Part shown: positions 25,801 to 36,960 of the stretch, piece after piece
How positions within the stretch are numbered: position 1 is the first letter of the stretch
Layout: every line of letters begins with the position of its first letter
Source: Cruorifilaria tuberocauda
Taxonomy: Eukaryota > Nematoda > Chromadorea > Rhabditida > Onchocercidae
Reading direction: 5' to 3'
Assembly (NCBI GenBank): GCA_013365365.1
Contig: JABVXU010000088.1
Coordinates: 1-64,000 of the forward strand
DNA length: 64,000 nt
Notes under the pieces: model-generated
Told to the model about the DNA's origin: nothing
The model's input: the letters and a program-made list of their open reading frames with translations, nothing else
Databases searched by the model: none
Translations under genes and position numbers: made by a program

Positions 25801-28071
25801 GAGTTGGAAAAAAGGAAGACAAAAAAGGAGAAATGATTTGATCAATCCAGAGAAAGTTTTCGTCATTTTTTAAAATTTTTATAGTTTTAAAATGATTGTT
25901 TAGAGATCTTAGCAAGCTTGTTTGTTTACAAATATCCTGGACAGTATGAAACTAACAAGCAAATAGTTTGATTAATAAATTAATTAATATAAAGTAGCAA
26001 CCTTCAACTTAAATATTCATAATTTTCGAAATCTATAAAAAATTACAAATTTTTAAACTTAACAAGAAGCATTAATTGAATCGTTTTTGAAAGATTTTCT
26101 CAATAATATAATGTTGAAAGCGGAATTGACCGTTTAGGCAAAATCATGATATGAACAAAGAAATTAAAATAATAACAAAATGTGAAACAGTTTCAAAAAA
26201 TTCTTTGCCGCTAATATTCAATGCAAAGAATGGTTTTTGGTTAGATTAGTGGGAATCATAAAAAGTATGTACCGCCAAGATTAATGGATCTGAAACAAAA
26301 ATGAGATAATAAACAAAAAGAACTTTGGGCAGATAAGAGAAGCGATAGGAACAGTTGATTGTTGTATAAACATGGATTTTACGGCCTTCCATGATTAATC
26401 ATTAGCTACGGTACTTTGTTTAACACTATCAAAAACAAATCAACTATAAAAGAAATTGTGTCTTTGAATTTGAACTTGGAGAAAAAATTAATTAATATAA
26501 AGTAGCAGCCTTTAACTTAAATATTCATAATTTTATATATAGAAATAGAAATTTCTGGAATTACACCTATCAATGAAAGATGTTTTCTTATAATTGAAAA
26601 TTGCAACAAGATATGAAAAAAAAATTAACGTTTATTTGGATTATTCTTAGCTTTCAACCTAAAAAATATTGTCAAAATAAATGCCGCTGGATAGCAGAAA
26701 TGAATTTCATTTTATCGTCTATTAATTTTACGAGTGAATCACAAATGCAAAAAAGCAAAACAAAGCCCTTAAGGAAAGAACGATCTTATTTGAATCATTT
26801 TCTACATCATGCAGAAAATACTTGAAATTGACATTTGTTGGATGATTGATAAGATATGGCAGAAATTTTTTTGTTATTAACGGCCCTTTTCCCTTTCCTT
26901 AAGAACTTTTGGTCTGCTTTTTGTGATCAGTGATCCAATGGAGTACCGTTTAAGCACTTCTTTTAAAACAGAAAACTATGAATTCTTGATTACGAAATAT
27001 TTTCTGAATTATTACAAAAAGCCTATTAATCAAAAGCAAGTAATAATTCAAAAAGAGTCATTAAATTTAATATTTAAAAATTTCGATCTTTGGAGATTGA
27101 AATTTTAAATAAGAAAATTTTAAGATATTACAATGAGACAATTAATGATGAAGAATGTCAATAAGAAAACAACATCGATGATGTCATAAATTAAAATTTC
27201 AAGAAAAAAGAGTTTGAAAAATTGTCTTCAAGTAAACAAAAAAATTAAACTCTTTTGAGATTCGATAATTCATATACTAGATTTGTTCAACTTGCTACTT
27301 CCATCTAATAAAGTTTTAATTATTTCAAACTTACCTATATAGTTCCGTAAAATTACTTGTACAAAATTCCAAGTTTTTTTGGAAAAATATTCAGATTTGA
27401 TAGTATTTAAAAATTGTTAAAAATATTCATTATGGTTATCGGCTCTTATTCAGAAATGCATTTCGTCGGACAAAATCAATAAAATGCTACAAGTACTTTT
27501 TCAAAACATACAGTTTGACCTTCCTAATATTTTGAATTGAATAAATTGAATGGGCAGGAAGAATATGCGTTCTGGCAAAGGCAACATAAGAAAAATGGTA
27601 ATTATAACCGACCAGTTAATTTATCTTATTCAAAATATTAGAAAAGCAACTGGAATCCAATAATATGATTAAATTTTTCATCACTTAACATTATTTGTCC
27701 TTTAATTTTTAAGAATATTTAAAACTATTTCTGTATACGACTTTGACGAAAGAATATAAATATAATAATTCCGCTCTTTAAATTTTAAATCAGAATTAAA
27801 TATTTTTTGGAATTTCCTCCACTCTCAATTCATTTTGAATTAAAATTTAAACATAAGAATAAAACTAATTGGCATATTATTAAGACATTTCGAGTTTGAG
27901 AATCCATAAAGTTGTATTTAAAATATTAAATTGTAAGGAAGAAATTTGTCTGATACTGTAATTTCCAAAATAGGTTTTTGATAATGATAAAAAATGGAAA
28001 AGTTATACCGTAGACAGAGATAATATGAAAGTAATAAGAGGAGAAATCGAACAGCTTTTCGTTAATAGCAT
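13889..28071 (-). CDS. Jagged/Serrate-type DSL Notch ligand
   Basis: Eighteen-exon model, 807 residues, phase-consistent: 28071-28009, 25188-25095, 24788-24604, 18556-18500 (uncertain), 18428-18318, 18093-17993, 17834-17706, 17389-17261, 17130-17004, 16782-16635, 16358-16246, 16145-16050, 15895-15701, 15450-15334, 15016-14839, 14628-14314, 14257-14210, 14106-13889. Domains: signal peptide 1-21 (ISPLITFILSLS), MNNL lipid-binding region to about 170, DSL about 185-226 (CSPDGRRLCEDGWSGQNC), EGF1 and EGF2 of DOS type (CRNGWQGSSCDRC, CICEKNWGGTYC), EGF3, EGF4, then a Jagged-type region (CRHCLCQK, CEPRDC, CPREQHCIIVTENEC, CARIYLEFDI) to about 600. The span is about 632-653 (MLITIICLMLLIILILL), followed by RRR and a tail of about 150 residues. 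As a surface ligand it would activate Notch/LIN-12/GLP-1 receptors on neighbouring cells. It has four EGFs against about 16 in vertebrate Jagged. The intron between 24604 and 18556 is about 6 kb. Confidence 0.9.
19227..19267. repeat. GA-rich microsatellite
   Basis: Imperfect (GA)n tract in the large intron of the Notch-ligand gene. The rest of that intron (18557-24603) shows no exon or element I can support. Confidence 0.9.
21925..21960. repeat. GATC/GATT tetranucleotide repeat
   Basis: A run of ATCG units passing directly into ATTG units, within the large intron of the Notch-ligand gene. Confidence 0.9.
25980..26026 (+). repeat. 47-bp dispersed repeat, copy 1
   Basis: Matches 26488-26534 in the same orientation with two mismatches. 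Both copies lie in the first intron of the Notch-ligand gene. Confidence 0.9.
26488..26534 (+). repeat. 47-bp dispersed repeat, copy 2
   Basis: Second copy of the 25980-26026 repeat, about 510 bp away. Similarity seems to fade beyond both edges, so a longer, older duplication is possible. Confidence 0.9.
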
Positions 28072-28098
28072 CAGAAGACGTTGTCGGTGCAGAATCTT

Positions 28099-28102
28099 CC
28101 TG
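28099..28102 (-). promoter_or_regulatory. Candidate spliced-leader acceptor of the Notch-ligand gene
   Basis: On the minus strand CTAATATTTCAG ends 28 nt before the ATG at 28071. A strong acceptor with a very short leader is the usual layout of a trans-spliced nematode mRNA. A cis-spliced non-coding exon further upstream would look the same. Confidence 0.5.
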
Positions 28103-31100
28103 AAATATTAGAAGAGTAAAATTAATTAAAGCAATGATAAAGGGAGAAAATGAGAAGTGAATCTGAGGATGTGTGGCTGAATGAGGAAGCGAAGTACCAC
28201 CTCTCCTTCTCCGATAACGATGATAGGAAGAGATAGCAACGACTCCGCCCCGCACCTGTGATCTCTCAAGTGGTACTGTCATCGTCAAGATGAAGAGGTG
28301 CCACTTATTCTCTCAAAATTCCTGGATAGCCATGATATCAATGTCAACTGAATAGGTAATTATTTCATCAGTGATTGATTTCACTTCAAGTATTCTTCAC
28401 TGTAAATATTCCGAAAGTAAATCAATTAAGTCAACAAGTTTTGATAATCATTGTAGTGTGAAAATAATAACGGTAATATTAATAATCAAGATGGTAATAA
28501 TATTAAAAATAACAATCATAGCAATGATGATAATGATAACAGAAATAATGGCGTTGTTTGTGATAAAGACAATTACAAAAGACGATGACTTCTTATGGAA
28601 ATTTTGTTCAGTTCGCATAACAAAATATTTGTCGTAGCATTAAAGGGAATTGAAATTTTATGGATAACATTTCAAGAGCGCAAAGTCCGACTCAATTTTG
28701 TTTGTTATTAATACTAATTGATCGAGACTGATTGATGCAATCTCGAACAAATCCATTATTGCATGATACCAAAAATGTCGCTTTCAGTTGCTAAACATTA
28801 AATCATATTTTTTCCAGCGTCTACTTTAAAATAGTGAAAAGCTATTTCAATCCTTGTCTCACAATTAAATGACGAAATAAGCGAATTCGAAAAACAGCTA
28901 CTAAGGAAGAATGGCACTCGAAACCTATAATTGTTTGATCATTCACTCAACTGTCAAGAGTCAAGCATTTGTTATCATTTGTTCACTTTTAACTCATATT
29001 TAATAGAATATTTACAAATTTTCCTTTATTTCCTTAGCATTTCCCCGAATAAATTCATTCCTTAATTAAGTTTTTTATTACTTTTATTGTCCCGAAGCAA
29101 TAATTTATTAATTATTTTAGCATTCATTTATAGCTCATTCGATCTCATCTTTTTTCACTTTCATCAGCTTTGTGGAAAAATTCCAGGCATATGGTGGAGA
29201 AATGAAAACAACCATACGGTGTTGGGTCGAGTGTTGTATTTTGCAAAGGTCATGACTAGCCAGACATATTCTATAAAATTAACAGTAGATATTTTCAAGC
29301 AGAAGTAAGTTTATGCGTGAAACAGATGTATCAACATGATGATAGTGGCTTCATTATAGATAACATTTGATTAATTAATAACATTGTTATTACTTTCAAT
29401 GCCTACGCTTTTACAGTTAGAAAAATATTATTTCTAGAAAAAGAGTAAAAACAAGTTGTTTGATATTCCGTAAAGAAAGAAGTTAGTGCTTCAAATATTT
29501 ATGATTTGTTGGGTGGGTATTTCATTCTGTCGTAAATATGTTGTGAATTTATTGACTCAAAATTTATTCAGTAATAGTAGTTACAATTCAAAAATGCAAT
29601 ATTAATGGAGAGAAACAACGAATCATCTATTCATTAGTTATATAAAATTAAATTTCAAGAAATTCATTAATTTCAAAGGCATGAAAATACCCACTTACAC
29701 TGATGATTATTAAAGCGAAAATAACTTCTTTCACTGAAAATATGGAAATTAAGTGAAAATTTTTGGTCTCTTTCAATTTAATCAAGTTTTTATTCTATTG
29801 CCAACAGCGTTTAAACATCCAAAAATAATTCAAGTTTGATCCATCTATTAACTGAAATCGGTACTTGCTTCGTAATTGCATCGATATGGAATGATACCGT
29901 ACAAAATACTTTATGATGATCAGAATACGATCAGGAAATATTCTGAAAGCGAAGCAAAGACAATATTTACATTAACTGTATCATCTATTGAACAATCTTA
30001 AATGTCTTAAAGTTCATTTACTTTTATTTTCTCCAATACTGTAAGATTTGATAAGTTTATTCGTTTAAAACCAAATTAAAAGTGGATGGAAAAAGGAAAG
30101 AATTTTAAGCTTAACCTTAATGATAATGAAAAGAAATCATGATCAATTCAACTCTAAAAAAGTCGATTAAGATGGCACCATCAAATTCGAAATTGATCAA
30201 TTGGTCAATTGAATATATTTTTACTGATCTGATCTAATCCATATCTTCATTGAATGATCAGTGCAATCCAGTATTACGCAACAACTAATTTACTGATTTA
30301 TGATATTGATGAAGATGAAGTGGGTAGTATAAATCTAATGAAAGTTGTATACCTTTTAGTCTGTAAGCAGATGTCTCGCTATCAGCAACTAAACCACAAT
30401 AATCAGCGCTAAAATGAAAACTGTTTAAGTAAGTGAAGGGCGAGAGGAGAAAAACGATGATTGAGCTGAGGAGAATCGGCCATCTGCTTTGAGCGCAATA
30501 TAATTTAATGCAACAATTGTATGAATGCGTTATCTCAAGCTGCCGCATGTCTTACAAGTGATTTTAGGATTTGTTTGGTCAATTTATGATCCTCCTATCA
30601 CTGGTCAACATCAGATTCTTTGATTGCTTTCAAAGACGAGACGAAAAATAGGAAACAATACAGATGTTTGGGTCACTCAGGACAGCTGTATCTCGAAGTT
30701 TTATACAGCGATATATCATTTCAGCCTCCTGCTCAATCTCCAATTCTTCAGTTATTCGCATCAAAAAAGAAAAAAAGTAATATGTCCGAATTTCAATTTT
30801 TAAGAACTTCATTAATAAGCTGGCAGTCTTGAGCTTTTATAATCAATTAATATCAAACCGGTCATCGGCGGAAGTCCTGAGGCATTCTACTCTATAAACT
30901 AAGATAATCAATGTAAAATTTATTTTCCTCTTCATCTTTCCCTTTACCATATTTTTAAAACATTAGCGTTGGTAGAGTTTCTATTTCAATGAAATTGAAA
31001 ACATTCATTAAGCACTAGCAATTTCACAGCGTGCAATCAACACTTAAATCGGATAAACATCTTCGAACAAAACAAAGAAAAAAAGAAATTCCTTCAATAA

Positions 31101-31350
31101 GCATTGGCATATAAAATATTAACTCATTCCAGCAATTTTAATTGCTTAAAATGTCTTACTATTAATTTAAATTGATCAAAATATATTCACATAGTGCATA
31201 TAGAAAGTAAAAATATTCCAATGAAATTTCTTGCATGAATAAAGATGGAAGAAAAATGATTTCATCGATCACATCCATCAGCACTGGAAGGATAATTCCG
31301 GTAACCGGTACTGGAGGAATATATAACTTTCTCACGTAACTGCTTAAGAA

Positions 31351-31413
31351 GTTTGAAATTCCCGATGGAATAACCGAAAGAAGGTTGAAATTCCGATGGA
31401 ATAATCGAAAGGA
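31351..31413. repeat. Imperfect tandem duplication, about 30 bp unit
   Basis: Two adjacent units, 31351-31383 and 31384-31413, sharing TTGAAATTC, CCGATGGAATAA and CGAAAG. They differ by small indels and one substitution. Confidence 0.85.
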
Positions 31414-31528
31414 CGGATGGCCAACGACAGTACAGCTTCCCTTTGACAACCTCTTGCTAGCTAAATCATATCCAAGACACTTGAAATTATGCCAGAGGAA
31501 CAGAATTTACACACAACCACAGTTTGGG

Positions 31529-31558
31529 ATTTCACGGACCGTGATCGTTCCGTGAAAT
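31529..31558. repeat. Perfect inverted repeat, 10-bp arms
   Basis: Arms ATTTCACGGA and TCCGTGAAAT are separated by 10 bases, upstream of the UBF-like gene. It could be a dimeric protein-binding site or a hairpin; nothing in the sequence decides between these. Confidence 0.7.
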
Positions 31559-31933
31559 TTCAGTGCATTTTAGGTGGAACGGACATTCGTATTCAGCGCG
31601 TTTTTGCTGCTTTGTCGTGTTGTCGTGTTGCATTTGTCTCTTGTCTCTCTGTCTATTGCAAAATTATCACTGATTATCATTTAGACGAATCATCCAAAAG
31701 TAATGAAATGTTTCAATCAATCTTAAGAAAAGGTATCTTGAAAATACTGTGGTCAGTCCATTTCAACCTTATTTCCGAATTCATTTTTGATTGAAGCAAG
31801 CGGAATTGAGTTTCTTTTAATTCTTACTTTTTTTTATATATCATTTGTTTTATTAACCACTTATAGTTCTTAAACTATCAATTTATGTTCATTTAATAAT
31901 TGCTTATCGGTTACATATCTAATTGATTCCTTA

Positions 31934-32028
31934 TTTATGATTCGATACACATTGTTTATTTGTTATCGTTTCCTCATATATAGTTTGAAATCATAAAATC
32001 GGCTAGAGTCTGCTGATTGTACTTATTC
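31934..32028 (+). repeat. 95-bp direct duplication, copy 1
   Basis: Lies just upstream of the UBF-like gene. It matches 33371-33465 (intron 3 of that gene) at 92 of 95 positions without gaps. Confidence 0.95.
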
Positions 32029-32242
32029 ACGGTATTTTGATTTAATAACTCATCCATTACTTATATGTTGAATCAAATATTTGTTGAATTCTATATATAT
32101 TAAATTCGTTGCTCATTTCATTTAATCTTGTAGTAGCTGTTATATTTGGTGTTTACTTATTATATTAGGATGTACGTCAGTTAATCAGTTGTTTTTGTCC
32201 TGTTTTCATTTGTATATTTCATACTTGAGTGTTGAAAAGCTA

Positions 32243-35200
32243 ATGGACGTATCAGATAATGTTGCGGAATGGCGTGATATTGTTTCACCACTGCATAAAA
32301 ATATGAATCGAAACAGTAATAAAAGGAAAGATTCGGGATCAGTTAATGTTCCAAAAGAAGCAAAGGTACTAAAGGAAATTGACAAAGAGGTAGATTTTAC
32401 TTCTTCTTTACTAGGGAGATTTTCTCACTGCTAGCACGATTATTGAGTAATCACGATGAAAAAACATTGTTCCGTACAAAAATAATTTTATTTATGGTTA
32501 TATTTATTTTAAATATTACGATATCTTTGTTTCCTTAATGAAAATGAAAACATTCCAGTAAAAAACAAAATTTGCTTCAATCTTTCGAGTAATTTTATTT
32601 TAATTGAGGGTGGATAAAATCGAAATTTTTTTTCCAGTCATTATCAGATGCCAGTGATGATATAGAAATAGCTCAGTCGTCCTCAGTAGATCTTCATTTT
32701 TCTCCTAGTCAAATTGCAAAAATTGTCCAGGTACAGTTATTGAAATAGATAGTTTCTGAAAATTATTCTGAAGAGTTCAACTTCATCTTTACATAGTTTT
32801 CGATTAGACTTCATTATTTCACAACAACTATGAAATGAAAAAGCACAGTTTGTTAAACTTTGTTTGTTAAAGATAGTAAATTTTATAAATTGGTAATTTT
32901 AACAATCAGTCGAACAAGAAATTGTAAAATACTTAAGTGAGAATAGTATTTTAATTTTCCGGATATCCAAGTGTTGGAAATTTCCAGGAATTAAGAACGA
33001 AAATGCAACAAACGAAAAAAAATTTATCAAAAAAGTTTTCGGGATTCAATGATTTTGATGATATAGATATGCCACCAGGTGGAACAAAAGAGTAAATTTT
33101 TAATTTTCTATTTCGCTAATTTACATTTTTAGTTATTTTTTCTGAAATTCGTAATTGTGGCTTCGTATTGAGATTTCTTCCATATATGAATTGCTCGGTT
33201 TAATATAGTTGAAAAAGGTGATCATCGAACGAAATAAAACCTTTAAAAGAAGTTTAATTCCATTTATACTTACTCATCATCTATGGCTTTCTTTATTAGA
33301 GATTTTTGATCAATTTTAAATCTCAGTTTTTGAACTGAAAACCTGTGAGCGATATGCAAGTACTGATATTTTTATGATTCGATACACATTGTTTATTTGT
33401 TATCGTTTCCTCATATATAGTTTGAAATCACAAAATCGGCTACAGTCTACTGATTGTACTTATTCTATTGTATCATTTTTTATGCAACCATTAATGCGTA
33501 TGAAACCTTTAGGATGCTTAAAAGTGACTTACGTAGATGTTTGAAAGAAGCAGCAATATTATCAACGATGACCGTACCAACTGCTCTTGCGGTAGGCCTA
33601 GAATTTCTATAATTTTAATTAAATTTCCAATAATTTTAGTCGAGAAACAGAATTTTATCCAGTTTTAATGCACTGCTGTTAGTGGCAAACGAATGTTTAA
33701 ATTATCTTCACACTTTACTGTTTAGTATTAATTCTCAGTTGAACAATATAAAATGAATTAGAGTTTTATTGAGAAGGTTTTATTATCTCTTCAAAAAATT
33801 GTTTTGGATTTCCTGAAATGCTCTAAAAAATATTTTGCAAGCAGATCTTACTTGAAGGCGGTACGCCAAACTAAAAGTATCCTACAGGAAATTTATGATA
33901 TTATTTGATATTATTTAAGCTGTTACATGCATTCTTGGAGGAAGGTCATAGTGTCACAATGGATCCAACATTTCCCAAAAAACCTCCGAATGCCTTTTCA
34001 ATATTTATACGAAAAGCAGGATGCAGCAGGTTCTCATCGGTTAGTGTATTATCATTATCATTTAATATCTGTTTCTGGTATGACTTAAATCTGTGAAGTG
34101 CCAATAACTGAAATCTTCAGCTGATAAGCGTCTGTGCTGTCGCTTGGTTACTATTAAGAAAGCGAAACATCATTTAGAGTGTTAAAAATGAATTATATTC
34201 GATTCTGTAATATATATGTGAAGTGTAGCATAGTGATCCTATATGATTCAATCGGACGTAAGAACGGGATAACTAAATAATACTAACACGAAATCTGCCT
34301 CACATGAGAATTGTTTTTATCAACTTAAAGTATGAAATCCCAAAAGATTTAGTCTTTATGAGTCATGACTTTTGTCGATTAGATTGTCAAGGGACTTTAG
34401 ATGCCAGTTTTAGTTATTATCTTTTTTAAAGACATTTAAGGTAAGTATTTTCAGAATGTAAGTGTATTCTGGAATAGTGAATCGAATGCAGCCGATAAAG
34501 CGGAAGCAAAGAAGGAAGCTCTACATTTGATGGAAAAGTATTTGTCTAATTTACATGCTTACAGGTAAATTTTTCTAATTCTAGTTAAGTAAATTATAAT
34601 TAGAATCATTTATCGTTTTATCAGCACTCACGAAATTCAATACATTCTTTTCAGGGAGGCACATCAGGAATTAACACTAGCACATCGAAATTATGTCGAT
34701 AATGCAATTTCTATTGCACAGAAAGCCGTAAATTGTTTAAACAAAATTTTCATTGTTCAGATTTTGTATCAGTTCTTCGATTTAATGTTAAATTACTATT
34801 TGATTTTTTTTTATTAATTAGATGGATCAAATCGCTGTTTAACAATGCAAGTTTAGATCAGTAAATCAAAAGGGATAAAAACAAATAACAACATCAGGAA
34901 ATCTGTTAAGAAGAAAGAACCGAAAACTGCTTTCGATCTTTTTGCCATTAGCATGGCCAATAAGTAAATGATTTATACGTGTTGAAAGTATTAGGATTAA
35001 ATTTTACATTGGGGAATATTCTATAGTCTGTGGTTAATGATGCTGGAGATAAAAAATGCCGGAGATAAAGGACTACGTAAAAGGTATTGATGATTAATGC
35101 GAAACTGAAATTGACGAAATTCTTTCTTAAGAAACTCCGTGATATTCTCACTTTCTGCCGGATTGATTTCTATTTAATAGGGATAAGATTAATGCTTTGT

Positions 35201-35368
35201 GTTCAGTCCTCCTTTCTTTATCTGTATATAATTGTTTTTGAAATTTAATATCTTTTTAGATATATTGATTTGGAACCGGAAAAACGAGAAAAAAGACTGC
35301 GAAAGAAATTTGATAAATTGAACGAAAACGAGCGAGAAATTTATGACAATCTGGCGGCAGCACTTTAG
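32243..35368 (+). CDS. Divergent UBF-like HMG-box protein
   Basis: Exons 32243-32389, 32638-32730, 32988-33091, 33513-33591, 33920-34039, 34455-34564, 34655-34727, 34911-34963 (or from 34898), 35260-35368; about 295 residues. Vertebrate UBF is a nucleolar RNA polymerase I factor with an N-terminal dimerisation region and several HMG boxes. Here the N-terminal half has the same order: FSPSQIAKIVQELRTKM, then an acidic stretch, a basic helical segment, and DPTFPKKPPNAFSIFIRK matching the HPDFPKKPLTPYFRFFMEK start of UBF box 1. Box 1 is shortened in the middle. Box 2 starts KKEPKTAFDLFA and ends KKFDKLNENEREIYDNLAAAL, then stop. The acidic tail of vertebrate UBF is absent. Phase does not settle the junction at 34727-34911: an alternative runs exon 7 to about 34780 and adds an exon near 34821-34860. 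It is certainly HMG-box; UBF orthology is inference. Confidence 0.7.
33371..33465 (+). repeat. 95-bp direct duplication, copy 2
   Basis: Intronic copy of 31934-32028, differing by three substitutions. It lies in intron 3 of the UBF-like gene, about 50 bp before exon 4. Confidence 0.95.
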
Positions 35369-35733
35369 ATCCATGTAAAATTTGTATGAATGAGGTTTCT
35401 TGTTTTGTTTTGTTGAGTAAAATTAAACGAATCTCGTGTCGAGACTTCGTGAAGCTAGTTTCTGATTATTTTTAATTTTTTATTTTTCTATGAATTAATT
35501 GGAAAATGTAAAATATTTTCATGGCCCTTACAGCCGATATTTCCATTCTACAAAAAACTGTTTTATGTCTAAATTTAATCTATTTATTCCATTAAATGAT
35601 TAATCTTACTATTATTTCATAGCTAAAATCATTTCTTCCCAGTTTTTATCTCCTATTTTATCAAATTTCTTTTAATGTAATTTTTCTCATCTTTGTAAGT
35701 CTCCTCCTTACAAATTTTTATCTATAAAAGACC

Positions 35734-36960
35734 ATGACAGTAGTGGTGAAGCTCAGAGTTTCCACAGACTTCAACCAATCGCTCTTCTGTTACTTACTGC
35801 TGTTGTATGGAAATAAAGCTGTTGCTCCGCTCTTCTTGCGCTACAATCCTATAAATCCCTGTACGAATTCGTTCACAAGAAAATCTTCTCCACCAAAGTC
35901 AACCTTCAATAAAATCAGTCTAATCAAAAATCCACTACAAAAGCTTTTTTGGTACCGCGTGCCAGAAATGTCGGTGATAATTAAAGCCGCTCAACTGGCG
36001 AAAGAGAAAGTACCAATCCTTCGGGAAAAAATCAAAAAAATGGATTTGAATGTGATGACTGTAGAAGAAATTCGCGAGCAAAATGAAATAGGGAAAAGAA
36101 TTGCGAAGGGAAAGAATGCTCCTCGAATTATATCTGGAAACTCTTGAAACAACCAATGAGGAATGGAGACAATATGTTCAACAAATCTCTTTCCCGCAGA
36201 AAAAACAAGAGGAAAGAAAGAAGTACACTCAAGTGGTGAATGATGAAACAGGTATTTTAAGATTAATAAGCGAAGGTAAAGAAATCATAATAACCTTTAA
36301 AAAGTACGGAAAAGATTCAGAATTAATACTCTAACACTTAGAGAAGAGCGGACAAGGGAAATTAACCCATCAGAATGAGTCAATGCAAGTAGCAAGTGTC
36401 ATATAATAATGCTGCTATCCATGATTCGACTAGAATATTATAGAGATCTGGAGTACCATTCAACATCCCTAAGAAATGGGATTATGAAGAAATTGATACT
36501 CAAAACGCAATATCAATAACAACCACTGTCTGTACACAGTACTCATACGGACGATTAGGAATCAAATGTTAATTAACGACAAACTATGTGTTAACAGAAA
36601 GAGAAATATTATAATACGATGAAAAAAGGTTACTATCAGATCTTGATACTATCGAGAACTGTAAAGTCAAAAATATCAGTATTACCCTGTGGGATGCTAC
36701 AAATGCAATCAAACATTGTTTGTAACGAAGGATAGGTAGATTTGACACTCAGAAAAACTACAAGTCATCCTTATCGACGAACTACAAACTTCGTTCGTGT
36801 TTGATGAATAAACTGAAAAACTTGCAAGGATAAATTATGGATTTGTGAAACGATAACTAATGGAGGAGACATCATCATTGATGTGAACAATGAAAGTAAA
36901 ATTCAGTCAAAACTATCGAACGGAGTGCGAGCTATAGGTTAAAATCTCATTTGGTTAAAA
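35734..36960 (+). pseudogene. Decayed coding block, possibly retroelement-derived
   Basis: A 137-codon frame (35734-36147) rich in Lys/Glu helices overlaps a second frame (36101-36334) that seems to continue the same protein after a +1 shift. Further on, protein-like segments recur between stops in varying frames, such as TTTVCTQYSYGRLGIKC near 36520 and NCKVKNISITLWDATNAIK near 36660, with cysteines and Asn-X-Ser sites as in an ectodomain. No splice signals join them. The pattern fits a dead element with a gag-like first part and a glycoprotein-like second part, such as a nematode LTR element, but no LTR, protease, reverse transcriptase or integrase motif was found. Identity is unproven; no intact product can be made. 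Confidence 0.4.

Larger units (their letters stand above)
28103..31933. other. Divergent intergenic region, Notch ligand and UBF-like genes
   Basis: About 3.8 kb between two genes pointing away from each other, so both promoters should be here. The only notable open frame is minus 30548-30285: it has an ATG, a hydrophobic stretch (WPILLSSIIVFLLS) and a donor after YRLK, but no partner exon with the right phase was found. The plus-strand frame 31489-31794 has an ATG but no recognisable motif. No RNA gene seen. Confidence 0.5.

Noticed and set aside
29700..29736. Alternative signal-peptide exon for the Notch ligand (KEVIFALIIIS before a GTAAGT donor)
   Set aside because: It needs an ATG split across an intron. 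The exon at 28071-28009 has an intact ATG, a better signal peptide and correct phase.
31489..31794. 101-codon plus-strand frame with an ATG
   Set aside because: No recognisable motif. It contains the inverted repeat at 31529-31558 and shows no splice link to the UBF-like gene.
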